NCBI RefSeq assembly: GCF_000016665.1
Contig: NC_009523.1
Coordinates: forward strand, 3,967,501 to 4,031,500
Reading direction: 5' to 3'
Source: Roseiflexus sp. RS-1
Lineage (GTDB): Bacteria > Chloroflexota > Chloroflexia > Chloroflexales > Roseiflexaceae
Length of the DNA stretch: 64,000 bases
Positions 37,682-46,734 of the stretch are shown here, piece after piece. Positions within the stretch are counted from its first letter, which is position 1. Every line of letters begins with the position of its first letter. A model generated the notes under the pieces. The model was not told where the DNA came from, ran no database searches, and saw only the letters and a program-made list of their open reading frames with translations. Made by a program: the position numbers and the translations under genes.

Positions 37682-38344
37682 TGCATTGTCCGGGTCGATC
37701 CCCAGCGCCCGTAGACGCTCGCGCAGGGCACGGAGCCGCTACTCCGCTTGCGCCCGCTCCTCCGCATCTGCCCGCGCCAGTTCTTCAAAAGTCAGAAACG
37801 GGCGACCATCCGGGTAGAACAGGTCCACGCCCTCCTCCGTCACCGCGAACCGCACTCCCAGCAGCGGACTGACCCACCCGTTCATTTCGTCAACCATGCG
37901 CAGCCGCGCCCCCTGCCGCACCCATCCTACCGCCTCGCCCTGCTGCGGGTCAATCAGGTAGTACTCGCTCACCCCGTACCGCACGTAGAACTCGTGCTTG
38001 CGCGCCATTTCGCTCATGGTGTTGCCCGGCGACCATATCTCGAAGACCACCTGCGGCGGCTGTCCCCCTTCCTCCCATTGGAGATACGCGCTGCGATCTC
38101 CCTTCGGGCGGCCGATGGCGACCATCACATCCGGCGCGCGGCGAATGTCGGGGCGCCCTTCCACCGGATACCACAACAGGTCGCCCGCCACGAACACATC
38201 CGGGCGGTCGGCGAACAGCGCCGCCAGATTGCCCTGCACTACCGTAATCCAGCGAAATTGCAGCGTGTTGTCCGCCATCGGCTGTCCATCGCTTTCCGGG
38301 TAGATGATCGCTGGCTTCGCTGTGGGTATCACGGCGCTCATCAT
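37682..38344 (-). pseudogene. Uma2-family (DUF820) nuclease-like gene with premature stop
   Basis: The intact part (37739-38344, 201 aa) has the Uma2/DUF820 fold, related to PD-(D/E)XK nucleases, with APDVMVAIGRPKGDRS, QVVFEIWSPGN and VRYGVSEYYLIDP. A TAG at 37739-37741 ends it after EERAQAE. The same frame then continues for 19 sense codons (RLRALRERLRALGIDPDNA) to a TGA at 37679, which looks like the usual coiled tail of these proteins. A single CAG-to-TAG change would explain it. The core is complete, so the short form may still work. Confidence 0.75.
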
Positions 38345-38509
38345 TGTCCCCCTTTCCCGCGTGTGGCGTGAGCGTATGCTCCGGTATCACGCCGCCTCTC
38401 GTCATTTCGTTCCCACTGTCGCCCGCAACTGTCGCACCGCTGCACGGTTTGCTGCTCAACCGACTCACTATCACAGGAGCCACAGTATAGCACAGAATTG
38501 CGACATTCA

Positions 38510-39769
38510 TCAGCGCTGCATACGCGCCAGCGCCTGCGCCAGTGGCGTCTCCACATTCCAGTCGACAACACGCACCCCAGCCAGATAAAGACGTTGCAGC
38601 AGAGCCTGACGTTCGATACGTGCGATCCGCACGGCGAGAGCCGCCCGGGGTCCGAAAACGTTCGCTTCGAAGGCAACCGGATCGGGACTGATAACCAGCA
38701 CCTCGTAGCCGTGCGCGCGCATATGCAGAATGGGCATAGCATCGCCCGGTTGCAGCGGACTGATCAGGATGATCTGTGAGCGCGCCGGAAAGAGGCGTGT
38801 TGGAATATCGGCGAGGCTGGCGAGGGCGGCGCGGTCGCCGGTACGTGCCTGCGCCAGCGCGCGCAACACCTTTTCACGCTGAATTTTGCCGTAGCCGGGA
38901 AACGTCCACTCGATGGCATGCCCGTAGATCAGCAACCCGACCCGGTTGCCTTGCCCTATCAGAGCATCTGCCAGCGCGACAGCAGCCTGTACACTATACT
39001 CGAACAGCGTATGACGGTTGCCCTGCACATCGCTGCCGCGCCGTGCGTCAAGAATAATACCGATGTCTGCAACGCGCTCCTGTTCGAACTCATTGACATA
39101 GAGCGACCCGGGGAAACGCGCACTGGCGCGGTTGTTGATCCAGCGCACCGGGTCACCCGCCTGATACTCGCGCACTCCGAAGAACTCGACGCCTGCCCCG
39201 CCCTGGCGCGCCGGGATCGTTCCGGAGTAGATGCGCGTGCGCCGAGGGCGAATGCCGAGACGGGTCAACCGCACGACCTCCGGCACAATCAGGATCTTGC
39301 CCGGCGCTGCGACCTCGATCCGGCGGCGGTTTAACCCAAGATGATCGCTCACTACCGCCTGCACGCTGCTGAAGTGGTGAAACCCGCGTGCGCCACGAAC
39401 GGTGTACGCAACTGTCACCGACGACCCCGGCGTGAGCAGCGCTATACCTGTGGGATGCCCTGCGATCAGTTCCAATCCTGCGGGCAGTACATCTTTGATT
39501 GCGACAGGTACAGTGCGCGTCCCATCGTTTGTAACCGTGACGCTCACATTGATTGTCGCGCCCGGCGATGCGCGCTCTGTGCTCAATGTACGCGTCGCCT
39601 GCAACTGCACAACTTCCGGCATATCGAGCAGTGCCGCGCCAATGAAGATGACGGGCGGGATCGCCAGCACGATCAACGCACTGTTGAGCGTGGCAAGTCC
39701 AGACAGCACCAGCCCGAATGCCAGCGCACCCAGTGCGATCAGGTTACGGTGGTCGAACGTCGCTCTCAT
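38510..39769 (-). CDS. DUF58-domain protein
   Basis: The 419-aa protein has two N-terminal membrane helices, a CARDB-like beta domain (ASPGATINVSVTVTNDGTRTVPVAIKDVLP), the DUF58 block (GVREYQAGDPVRWINNRASARFPGSLYVNEFEQER) and a vWA-like fold (DIGIILDARRG). With the MoxR ATPase upstream it forms the standard MoxR-DUF58 pair, thought to act as a chaperone system for complex or metal insertion. It begins four bases before the moxR stop. Confidence 0.87.
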   Translation of the reverse strand: MRATFDHRNLIALGALAFGLVLSGLATLNSALIVLAIPPVIFIGAALLDMPEVVQLQATRTLSTERASPGATINVSVTVTNDGTRTVPVAIKDVLPAGLELIAGHPTGIALLTPGSSVTVAYTVRGARGFHHFSSVQAVVSDHLGLNRRRIEVAAPGKILIVPEVVRLTRLGIRPRRTRIYSGTIPARQGGAGVEFFGVREYQAGDPVRWINNRASARFPGSLYVNEFEQERVADIGIILDARRGSDVQGNRHTLFEYSVQAAVALADALIGQGNRVGLLIYGHAIEWTFPGYGKIQREKVLRALAQARTGDRAALASLADIPTRLFPARSQIILISPLQPGDAMPILHMRAHGYEVLVISPDPVAFEANVFGPRAALAVRIARIERQALLQRLYLAGVRVVDWNVETPLAQALARMQR

Positions 39770-40731
39770 CGCATAACCGGCGCCGGGATCGCCTGAAGCA
39801 CGGCAGACAGGATTTCCTCCGCAGCACGACGCTGCATCCAGAGATCGGGCGTCAGGATGAGACGGTGCGCCAGCGCCGGGCGAACAAAAACTTTGACATC
39901 ATCGGGAATGACGAAATCGCGTCCATCGAGCGCAGCGCGCACCCGCGCCAGTTTGAGCAGCGCCAGCGACCCGCGTGGACTGGCGCCGACTGCCACACGC
40001 GCATCACTGCGCGTGGCTGCCACCAACCGCACAATGTACTCCTCAATGTCGGCATCGACATACACATCTTCGATAGCATCGCGCATCGCCAGCAATTCTT
40101 CGGCGTTGGTCACCTGCTCGATGACCGCATCATCGCGCCGACGCTCACGCCGCCGCCGCAGGATCTCGCGCTCTTCTTCCGGCGACGGGTATCCAATCGA
40201 AAGTTTCATCAAAAAGCGATCAAGTTGCGCTTCAGGCAGTGGAAAGGTTCCCTCGTACTCGATAGGGTTTTGCGTCGCCAACACCAGAAACGGTTCCGGC
40301 AGCGGCATCGTCTCGCCTTCGAGCGTTACCTGGCGCTCCTGCATCGCCTCCAGCAGCGCTGATTGGGTCTTCGGCGAGGCGCGGTTGATCTCGTCCGCCA
40401 GAACAATGTTGGCAAACACCGGTCCCCGACGCAACTCAAAGCGATCGGCAGCACGGTTGTAGACATAGCCGCCGGTTATGTCGCCTGGCAGGAGATCCGG
40501 CGTGAACTGAATGCGCCGGAACTCAAGCCCCAGCGCCGCTGCAAAACTGCGTGCAATCAGCGTCTTTGCCAGACCGGGGTAATCTTCGAGCAACACATGT
40601 CCGCCGGCGAGCGTCGCTGCCATAATCTGCTCGAGGACAGCCCGCTTGCCGACAATGACACGTTCAACCTGTTCGATCACACGTTGACCGAGAAGGGCAA
40701 CATCGGCATACTGTTCTCGCATACGGTTCAC
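39766..40731 (-). CDS. MoxR-family AAA+ ATPase
   Basis: The 321-aa protein has a Walker A variant LLEDYPGLAKTLIA, Walker B IVLADEINRASPKTQSALLEAM, the sensor motif VLATQNPIEYEGTFPLPEAQLDRF and a C-terminal lid. MoxR ATPases act with DUF58/vWA proteins. The GTG at 40731 overlaps the upstream stop (GTGA); an ATG at 40722 is an alternative start. Confidence 0.92.
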   Translation of the reverse strand: MNRMREQYADVALLGQRVIEQVERVIVGKRAVLEQIMAATLAGGHVLLEDYPGLAKTLIARSFAAALGLEFRRIQFTPDLLPGDITGGYVYNRAADRFELRRGPVFANIVLADEINRASPKTQSALLEAMQERQVTLEGETMPLPEPFLVLATQNPIEYEGTFPLPEAQLDRFLMKLSIGYPSPEEEREILRRRRERRRDDAVIEQVTNAEELLAMRDAIEDVYVDADIEEYIVRLVAATRSDARVAVGASPRGSLALLKLARVRAALDGRDFVIPDDVKVFVRPALAHRLILTPDLWMQRRAAEEILSAVLQAIPAPVMR

Positions 40732-41315
40732 TCACGATTCTCGCCGCGTGCAAGACGCTCAACGGCGGCAACAACCTGATCCAGATCGACATCGAGCGCT
40801 GACTCGCCACGTTGCAGGAATATGCTGCGACGTGGACGGTACGAATCGGCGCCAGCGCGAAGAAAATCGACGACATCCTGCGGCGCGTCGATCATGCCGG
40901 TTGCAATACGCTGGCGAGCGACGCGAAGTTCGACGCGCTCGCGTGCAGCCATCGTTTCAGCCAGTAAGATCATCAAACGTTGCGCCAACCGCCAGCGTGA
41001 ATAGTCGTGTCGCTGTGCAAGCGCTACCAGACGCTGCCACTCATAGACGCGCCCGCGAGGAGCACCGGCATCGGCGTGTTGAGCGTCATTTCGACGTCCG
41101 CCCCACACGCTCACCAGCGCGACAATGCTGGCTGCCAGCACAAAAGTAAGCCAGATGATCCCCTGCGGTATGCTCTCGAAGATCCGCACTGCTCCCCAGA
41201 TCAGATAGAGCAGCGGTGTAATCAGCGTCTCCGCCAGGAAGCCGCGAATCCCCAGAGCGACAATCTCAACTGCTGCAATCACCGTCAGGATCAGGATCAG
41301 GCGTCGTCGCCACAT
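40728..41315 (-). CDS. Membrane protein of the MoxR operon, unknown
   Basis: The 195-aa protein has two or three N-terminal hydrophobic segments (LILILTVIAAVEIVALGIRGFL, GIIWLTFVLAASIVALVSV) and a C-terminal soluble helical part with YEWQRLVALAQRHDYSRWRLAQRLMILLAETM. No family name is certain. Its place between the DUF4129 and MoxR genes, overlapping moxR by four bases, argues that it belongs to the system. The ATG at 41315 was chosen for the first helix; a GTG at 41354 is possible. Confidence 0.65.
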   Translation of the reverse strand: MWRRRLILILTVIAAVEIVALGIRGFLAETLITPLLYLIWGAVRIFESIPQGIIWLTFVLAASIVALVSVWGGRRNDAQHADAGAPRGRVYEWQRLVALAQRHDYSRWRLAQRLMILLAETMAARERVELRVARQRIATGMIDAPQDVVDFLRAGADSYRPRRSIFLQRGESALDVDLDQVVAAVERLARGENRE

Positions 41316-41374
41316 ATGCCTGTCTTCCGCTTCACTTTGCCTTCGCTGTGTCACGCTCCACGAACAGAGCGTTA

Positions 41375-42253
41375 TCAGCGTTTTCCATCACGCGACTGAT
41401 AGGCTTCGACAACGGCGCGCAGGCACTCCTCCGCTTCGCGCGCCTCACGCAGACCCGGTATGCGTGGACTGTAGCGCACCAGTTCAAACAGGCGCGTCAG
41501 GCGACGAATATGTGTTTCGGCGAGACCGGTGCGCGCCAGGCGTTGCTCAAACTCACGCGCCGTCATATCCGGAGCGCGCACAATCCCTCGTTCGGTGCGC
41601 AGAACACGCACCATCTCGACATAGCAGCGCGTGACAGCGTCACGCACATCGGCACCCGCTTCCAGATCGCGCAACGCCGCCTGCGCCTCAGCAGCGATGG
41701 AGCTCCCCAGGTCATCGAATGCCGACCTCCGCGGAAACCGGCGCAGCATCCACCAGGCAACCGCCGTCAGACCCGATGCAAGCGCCAGACTGATCAGTGT
41801 GACCAGCCACACCGGCGGATTGGTCACCAGTTCAGGAGGAACGACGATATCTGTCGATTCGAGGTCCTGACCGGATGAACCGATCGTCTGCGCCGGTGCA
41901 CTGCGCGGCTCGAATGTCGGCGGTCGCAGATTCGCCATGAGGAGGTAGACGGTCAGCATGATGAGCAGATACACAGGAAGATTCCGCACCAGCCAGCGTC
42001 GAAAATCAGGCGAGAAGACGGTCATAACCACAATGAACAATCCCAGGGTCAGCAACACGACGCCCAGCCATCCCATTCCGACCGGTTCGCCGGTTGCAGC
42101 GGCGCGCGCTGGCACAGGCGGCGCAAAGAGGTCGTAGGGAAATGGCTTGCCCGCTTCCAGAATCACCGACGGCAATCCGGCAGCCAGCACGATCAGCGCA
42201 CCAAGCAAGACGACCAGCCACCCTGTAAGACGCCGCCGTATATGCTGTGACAT
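41375..42253 (-). CDS. DUF4129-domain membrane protein
   Basis: The 292-aa protein has three or four membrane helices (WLVVLLGALIVLAAGLPSVI; WLGVVLLTLGLFIVVMTVF; LIMLTVYLLMANL; LVTLISLALASGLTAVAWWM) and a cytoplasmic C-terminal DUF4129 domain (VRDAVTRCYVEMVRVLRTERGIVRAPDMTAREFEQRL). DUF4129 proteins regularly accompany MoxR and DUF58. AGGTGATCT precedes the ATG. It starts three bases after the synthetase-like gene. Confidence 0.85.
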   Translation of the reverse strand: MSQHIRRRLTGWLVVLLGALIVLAAGLPSVILEAGKPFPYDLFAPPVPARAAATGEPVGMGWLGVVLLTLGLFIVVMTVFSPDFRRWLVRNLPVYLLIMLTVYLLMANLRPPTFEPRSAPAQTIGSSGQDLESTDIVVPPELVTNPPVWLVTLISLALASGLTAVAWWMLRRFPRRSAFDDLGSSIAAEAQAALRDLEAGADVRDAVTRCYVEMVRVLRTERGIVRAPDMTAREFEQRLARTGLAETHIRRLTRLFELVRYSPRIPGLREAREAEECLRAVVEAYQSRDGKR

Positions 42254-42256
42254 AGA

Positions 42257-43711
42257 TCACCTTTTGATCGGCGGGATATCCGTCAGAGCAATGAGCATCT
42301 CTTCGTGTCGCTCCAGATCACGCCAGGACATGCACCGCTGCGCACGCTCATCGGCGCCGACCACGGCAACGAAACGCACACCCCGACGATCAGCGTCGCG
42401 CAGGTTGCTACTCACACCGCGCATACGCACATCGGTCATCGCCGTATAGCCGTGCGCCCGCAGGAGGCGCGCCACTTCCAGCGCATACGGATAACTGCCA
42501 TCGTCGGTTGCAACCACCATCACAACCGGCGGACAGGGAAGAGCGGCAGCAGGCGATGCCGCAGCCACGACCCGTTCCAACCCGTAGGCAAAACCGACCG
42601 CCGGTGTCGATTGACGCCCGCCCAGCGCATTCACCAGATCATCGTAGCGCCCGCCGCCACACAACTGCAAGCCGTCGTCCGAGTAGATCTCGAAGATCAT
42701 GCCGGTGTAATAGTGCAACCCACGACCCAACCCAAAATCGAGCTTCAGACACTCCGGCGCCACGCTGTGCGCTGTAGCCAGGCGCAGGATCGCATGCAAC
42801 TCCTCGAGACCGGTCACAGGATAATCGCGCAGCAACGCTCCGGCACGTTCCAGCGCCTCGTCGGGTCCGCCTTCGATCCGGCACAACCGGTCAAGCAATT
42901 CGAGCGCCTGGTCAATCTGCTCGGACGACTCGCTGCGTCGCAGTTTGCGTACCAGGCGACCAACGATCGCTTCTGGCGGTCGAGTGCCGAAACGCAGGTT
43001 GACTCCGATTTCACGCAGCGCGTGCAGCAGCAATGCCTCGGCGCGCTGATCGTCGATCCCATCGAGAAGCGCAGGATCAACAGGGAATGAAGCGGGGTGC
43101 GCGTCCAGTTCTGCGCGCACTGCTGCGACCCCGTGCTCACGAAGGCGTTCCAGTCGCCACGCCAGCCTGCCCTGGGTTCGTTCACTCAACCCCAGCGATG
43201 CAAGCAGCGAGCGAATCAGACCGATATGACCAATGCGCACTGTAAAGCGCGTCACGCCTGCCGCGACCAACCCCTCGCACGCCAGCGCCAGACACTCGGC
43301 ATCGGCGCGCGGCGCCGCGCCGCCGATCAACTCAACGCCGATCTGCGTGAACTGACGATAGGTGGCGCGCTGTGGTCGCTCATTCCGAAAGACCGGGCCG
43401 GCATAACGCAGGCGCAGAGGCAGCGGTTGATCCTGCATACGCGCAACATAAGCGCGCAGGACCGAAGCCGTCCACTCCGGTCGCAACGCCAGATCACGCC
43501 CGTTGAACGTGAACTCATAGACCTTGCCGACCAGCTCTTCACCCAGCTTGCGCAGGTAGAGGTCGCGCTGTTCGATGATCGGCAGATCGATAGGTTCGTA
43601 GCCATACGCACCCAGCACGCGCTCGATTGCTGCAGCTGTTGCTCTCTGCACCGTCACTTCCGACGGCAGGATATCGCGCATACCGCGCACAGCATCGATA
43701 CTTGATCCCAC
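42257..43711 (-). CDS. hisS: Histidyl-tRNA-synthetase-like class II protein
   Basis: The 484-aa protein has class II motif 1 (GMRDILPSEV), motif 2 (FRNERPQRATYRQFTQIGVELIG), GGGRYDDLVNAL, motif 3 (GFAYGLERV) and a C-terminal anticodon-binding domain (VMVVATDDGSYPYALEVARLLRAHG). It should charge tRNA-His. The histidine-A motif reads GRGLHYYTG, with His where Asp is usual; the catalytic Arg remains. HisZ is the alternative, but HisG here is the long form that does not need it, so HisS is preferred. The start is a GTG. The leader has paired hairpins. It leads the DUF4129-MoxR-DUF58 operon. Confidence 0.78.
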   Translation of the reverse strand: MGSSIDAVRGMRDILPSEVTVQRATAAAIERVLGAYGYEPIDLPIIEQRDLYLRKLGEELVGKVYEFTFNGRDLALRPEWTASVLRAYVARMQDQPLPLRLRYAGPVFRNERPQRATYRQFTQIGVELIGGAAPRADAECLALACEGLVAAGVTRFTVRIGHIGLIRSLLASLGLSERTQGRLAWRLERLREHGVAAVRAELDAHPASFPVDPALLDGIDDQRAEALLLHALREIGVNLRFGTRPPEAIVGRLVRKLRRSESSEQIDQALELLDRLCRIEGGPDEALERAGALLRDYPVTGLEELHAILRLATAHSVAPECLKLDFGLGRGLHYYTGMIFEIYSDDGLQLCGGGRYDDLVNALGGRQSTPAVGFAYGLERVVAAASPAAALPCPPVVMVVATDDGSYPYALEVARLLRAHGYTAMTDVRMRGVSSNLRDADRRGVRFVAVVGADERAQRCMSWRDLERHEEMLIALTDIPPIKR

Positions 43712-43775
43712 AGATCGGTCACTCCATCCGAACGGGAAGATACAAGCCTGGAGGGTTCATTTCTCACCCTGCGAC

Positions 43776-43849
43776 GCACAGGCGCTATGACCTGCCCGGC
43801 GCAACGCACAGCAGATACAAACACAGGCGTCCAGCACGAGCGCCTGTGC
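43776..43849 (-). promoter_or_regulatory. Alternative hairpins in hisS leader, possible attenuator
   Basis: In the minus-strand RNA an arm GCACAGGCGC (43849-43840) can pair with 43829-43822 (8 bp, 11-base loop, then UUUGU, terminator-like) or with GCGCCTGTGC at 43785-43776 (10 bp). The two pairings exclude each other. No T-box consensus and no run of His codons is seen, so any trigger is unknown. Confidence 0.4.
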
Positions 43850-43885
43850 CTCCCTTCTCCTGAGAAATCCGGCAACATCACCGGC

Positions 43886-43914
43886 ATTGTACCCGATCCG
43901 TCACAGTGTCACAA
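43886..43914 (-). promoter_or_regulatory. Promoter of the hisS operon
   Basis: On the minus strand TTGTGA (43914-43909) and TACAAT (43891-43886) are separated by 17 bases, giving a leader of about 165 bases before the GTG. Confidence 0.5.
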
Positions 43915-43918
43915 GTGG

Positions 43919-45637
43919 TCAACGATCGGGCAGCCTGATGCGGAACGTTGCGCCATCGCCGGGGAAACTGCTGACCTCGATGGTTCCGCCGTGGGCGTCA
44001 ACCGCCATTTTACAGAAGGCAAGCCCCAGACCGGTGCTGCTCTGACGAGCAGGGCGACTCTCACCTGCCCCAACGAATGGCTCGAATATCCGTTCGATCT
44101 GATCAGGGGGGATGCCCGGACCGGTATCGGCGACCTCGATAACCGTCTGCTCGCCGCCGTCGGGATGCGGCTCACGCCAGGCGCGCAGCATAATCGTCGT
44201 TCCGTAGGGGGTGTGTTTGAGCGCGTTCGAGAGCAGATTCAGCAAAACCCGGCGCAGCAAACGACTATCAGCGCGTATTGTCGGGAGTGTCTGCGGCACA
44301 TCGAGGATCAGGGTTTTCGACTCGTATGCCAGCCATCCGGAAAGTTCGATGGCACACTCAGCGCAGAGATCGGGAAGTGATACATCACTCAGACGCAGGC
44401 GCAGACGACCTTCGTTGTAACGCGCCAGATCGAGCAGATCATCGACCAATCCCGCCAGGTTGCGTCCGGTGCGCAGCGCACTCTCGATCAGCGCACGTTG
44501 CGGGTCGTTCAACTCGCCCGTGCTCAACAACTCAAGAAATCCGATCAACGCCGTCAACGGATTCTTGAGATCGTGGATGACCATCTGTGCCAGTAATGTG
44601 ACGTTGCGTTCGCTCTGCTGGCGCATTGCGTCGAGTTGTTCCAACTCTTCACGCTGACGTCGCTCACGCGCGGCAGTGATGGCAAGGTTCTCCAGCGCGT
44701 CGATCTGGAGAGGAGACAGGCTGGCATCGCGCTGGAGCCGGGTGCGCAGTTCCACCGAAAGCGGCTCACGACGCTCCAGCGACTCAATCAACGCATCTAT
44801 GGCTTCCACCATTGCCGGACGCACCAGTTCGAAGGCGGCGCGATCGATAAGGCCACGCTGCCTTCGGTCACGTACCTCAAAAAATGCAGCGTATGCCATC
44901 AATGCAAGCGCGGCAATGCCTGCAGCGTGGGACAACCAGAACGAGAGATTGTATACCGGCGCGGCGATCTGCTGGATTGTCGTTGCTTCTCCCAACAATG
45001 CAAGAGCAGCCAGGAACGCAGGCGAGAGACGGATCGATGATCGACGGTATAATTGAATGTACCGCCAGAGCGCAAAACCGCAGGCGATCACGGTCAACAG
45101 ACGGATGAGCGCTTCGATCTCCGGTGCCACAGGGACGAACAGCCATCCGATACTGAAGGCGAGGAGCATGGTAAAAGGCGCTACATATCGCCACGCACGC
45201 TGCCGCCGATCCTGGGCGACAGGCGATGCCTCGAATGTGCCGATCACAATCCAGATGCCGACGATAGCGAGGCTGATGATGGGACATTCAGGCGTTGCAT
45301 CGGGCTGTGATGCCGCCCACAGCGCATGCACCAGAGCCGTTGCAGCACCTCCCAGCAATCCCAGACCAACCGCCAGCATGCGATTGTCGAGCGCCTGCCA
45401 CGCTGTGATGACGATGACCAGCGCCACCGTTCCGATGATCGCCGCAGTGCTTGCAATCCCTGCAAAGTAGAGCGGCGACGCTACAGGATACGGACGATCC
45501 AGAGCGGGGAATATGCGCTCAAGCGCCAGAGCGGACGGAACCACGAGAACAATCGCCATCCACCCCGCAACGACCCACCGCGAAGTCGGTTGGCTGGCGT
45601 CGGAAACGGAAGACGGGTCGGCAGGAAATGGATGCAT
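43919..45637 (-). CDS. Membrane sensor histidine kinase
   Basis: The 572-aa protein has about eight N-terminal membrane helices (to residue ~265), a coiled-coil linker, the H-box MVIHDLKNPLTALIGFLELL with the phospho-His, the N box NLLSNALKHTPYGT, G1 DTGPGIP, F box IFEPFVG and G2 GLGLAFCK. It should autophosphorylate and pass phosphate to a response regulator, but none is adjacent. The sensed signal is unknown; no known sensor domain is seen among the helices. It is divergent from mutY. Confidence 0.92.
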   Translation of the reverse strand: MHPFPADPSSVSDASQPTSRWVVAGWMAIVLVVPSALALERIFPALDRPYPVASPLYFAGIASTAAIIGTVALVIVITAWQALDNRMLAVGLGLLGGAATALVHALWAASQPDATPECPIISLAIVGIWIVIGTFEASPVAQDRRQRAWRYVAPFTMLLAFSIGWLFVPVAPEIEALIRLLTVIACGFALWRYIQLYRRSSIRLSPAFLAALALLGEATTIQQIAAPVYNLSFWLSHAAGIAALALMAYAAFFEVRDRRQRGLIDRAAFELVRPAMVEAIDALIESLERREPLSVELRTRLQRDASLSPLQIDALENLAITAARERRQREELEQLDAMRQQSERNVTLLAQMVIHDLKNPLTALIGFLELLSTGELNDPQRALIESALRTGRNLAGLVDDLLDLARYNEGRLRLRLSDVSLPDLCAECAIELSGWLAYESKTLILDVPQTLPTIRADSRLLRRVLLNLLSNALKHTPYGTTIMLRAWREPHPDGGEQTVIEVADTGPGIPPDQIERIFEPFVGAGESRPARQSSTGLGLAFCKMAVDAHGGTIEVSSFPGDGATFRIRLPDR

Positions 45638-45686
45638 TGGAAGTTCAAACGTTTTTCATCGTAGCCTGTACTATGAAGATAACGCT

Positions 45687-46643
45687 ATGACAATACGTAA
45701 GAGTATCATCCAAAAGAACGAAAGTTTACCGGCGTTTACCAGGTTCCATCAGGCGCTGATGAACTGGTTCAGTGAGGCGGCACGCGACCTCCCCTGGCGC
45801 CGCACCCGCGATCCATACCGCATTATGGTTGCAGAGGTGATGCTCCAGCAAACACAGGTTGATCGCGTGTTGCCGAAGTACGAAGCGTTCCTTACATGCT
45901 TCCCGACGCTTCAGGCGCTGGCAGACGCACCGACCGCAGAGGTCATCCGTCTGTGGTCGGGGCTTGGCTACAATCGCCGGGCGGTCAATCTGCAACGCGC
46001 AGCACGTGAAATCGTCGAACGCTTCGACGGCGTTTTTCCGCGCGATGTCGCTGTGCTGCTGACGCTTCCGGGCATCGGACCCTACACCGCTGGTGCTATC
46101 GCCTGTTTTGCCTTCGAGCAGGATGTGGCATTCATGGACACCAACATCCGGCGCGTTATTCGCCGCGCATTGACCGATCCTGCGGCAACGGTCAACGAAC
46201 GAGATTTGCTGGCGCTGGCGCAGGCAGCGCTCCCAACCGGGCGCAGCTGGATGTGGAACCAGGCGTTGATGGAACTGGGGTCGCTGATCTGCACTGCCGA
46301 CTCGCCAGCATGCTGGCGCTGTCCACTGCGCGATCTGTGCTGCGACTATGCCGCGCGCCGCACGTCGGACGGGCATCTTGAAGCGACGCCGGTGCGCAAA
46401 CGCATTGCTGAACATCGTGAACGCCCGTTCGTCGGATCGAATCGCTACTTCCGCGGACGTGCTGTTGCCGCGCTCCGCGCATTACCCCCCGGCACAACCC
46501 TTGACCTGGCAGAACTTGGACCACAAGTGCGCCCCGATTATACCCCGGAAGATGAAGCCTGGCTGGTGACCCTCCTCAACGGATTGGAGCGCGATGGATT
46601 AGTCGTGTGGCATGGCAATGGGGTACGACTTCCGGAGGAATGA
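45687..46643 (+). CDS. mutY: A/G-specific adenine glycosylase MutY, without NUDIX-like domain
   Basis: MutY removes adenine mispaired with 8-oxoguanine. The 318-aa protein has EVMLQQTQV with the catalytic Glu, the HhH motif LTLPGIGPYTAGAI, the catalytic Asp region VAFMDTNIRRVIRR, and the Fe-S loop C-x6-C-x2-C-x5-C (CTADSPACWRCPLRDLC). The C-terminal ~75 residues do not resemble the NUDIX-like domain that recognises 8-oxoG in canonical MutY, and look instead like a small winged-helix module. The ATG at 45687 fits the family start. It may therefore act on mismatches with altered selectivity. Confidence 0.88.
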   Translation: MTIRKSIIQKNESLPAFTRFHQALMNWFSEAARDLPWRRTRDPYRIMVAEVMLQQTQVDRVLPKYEAFLTCFPTLQALADAPTAEVIRLWSGLGYNRRAVNLQRAAREIVERFDGVFPRDVAVLLTLPGIGPYTAGAIACFAFEQDVAFMDTNIRRVIRRALTDPAATVNERDLLALAQAALPTGRSWMWNQALMELGSLICTADSPACWRCPLRDLCCDYAARRTSDGHLEATPVRKRIAEHRERPFVGSNRYFRGRAVAALRALPPGTTLDLAELGPQVRPDYTPEDEAWLVTLLNGLERDGLVVWHGNGVRLPEE

Positions 46644-46720
46644 AGGCGCCAATGATGGACACAGGAGTATGCACATCCTGACCAGCGGAGGTTGCGCCAT
46701 AAGCGGCGCAGCACCTGTGC

Positions 46721-46726
46721 TATAAT
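46721..46726 (+). promoter_or_regulatory. -10 box of the deacetylase-his unit, probably leaderless
   Basis: TATAAT followed by GCAGAGTC and then the ATG at 46735 leaves only eight bases between box and start codon. No ribosome-binding site is present. Confidence 0.55.
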
Positions 46727-46734
46727 GCAGAGTC

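Noticed and set aside
42257-43711. HisZ regulatory subunit instead of HisS
   Set aside because: HisG in this window is the long form with its own regulatory domain, and the protein keeps the class II catalytic motifs and anticodon-binding domain.
43711-43880. T-box riboswitch before hisS
   Set aside because: The conserved GGGUGGAACCGCG sequence is missing; only alternative stems remain.
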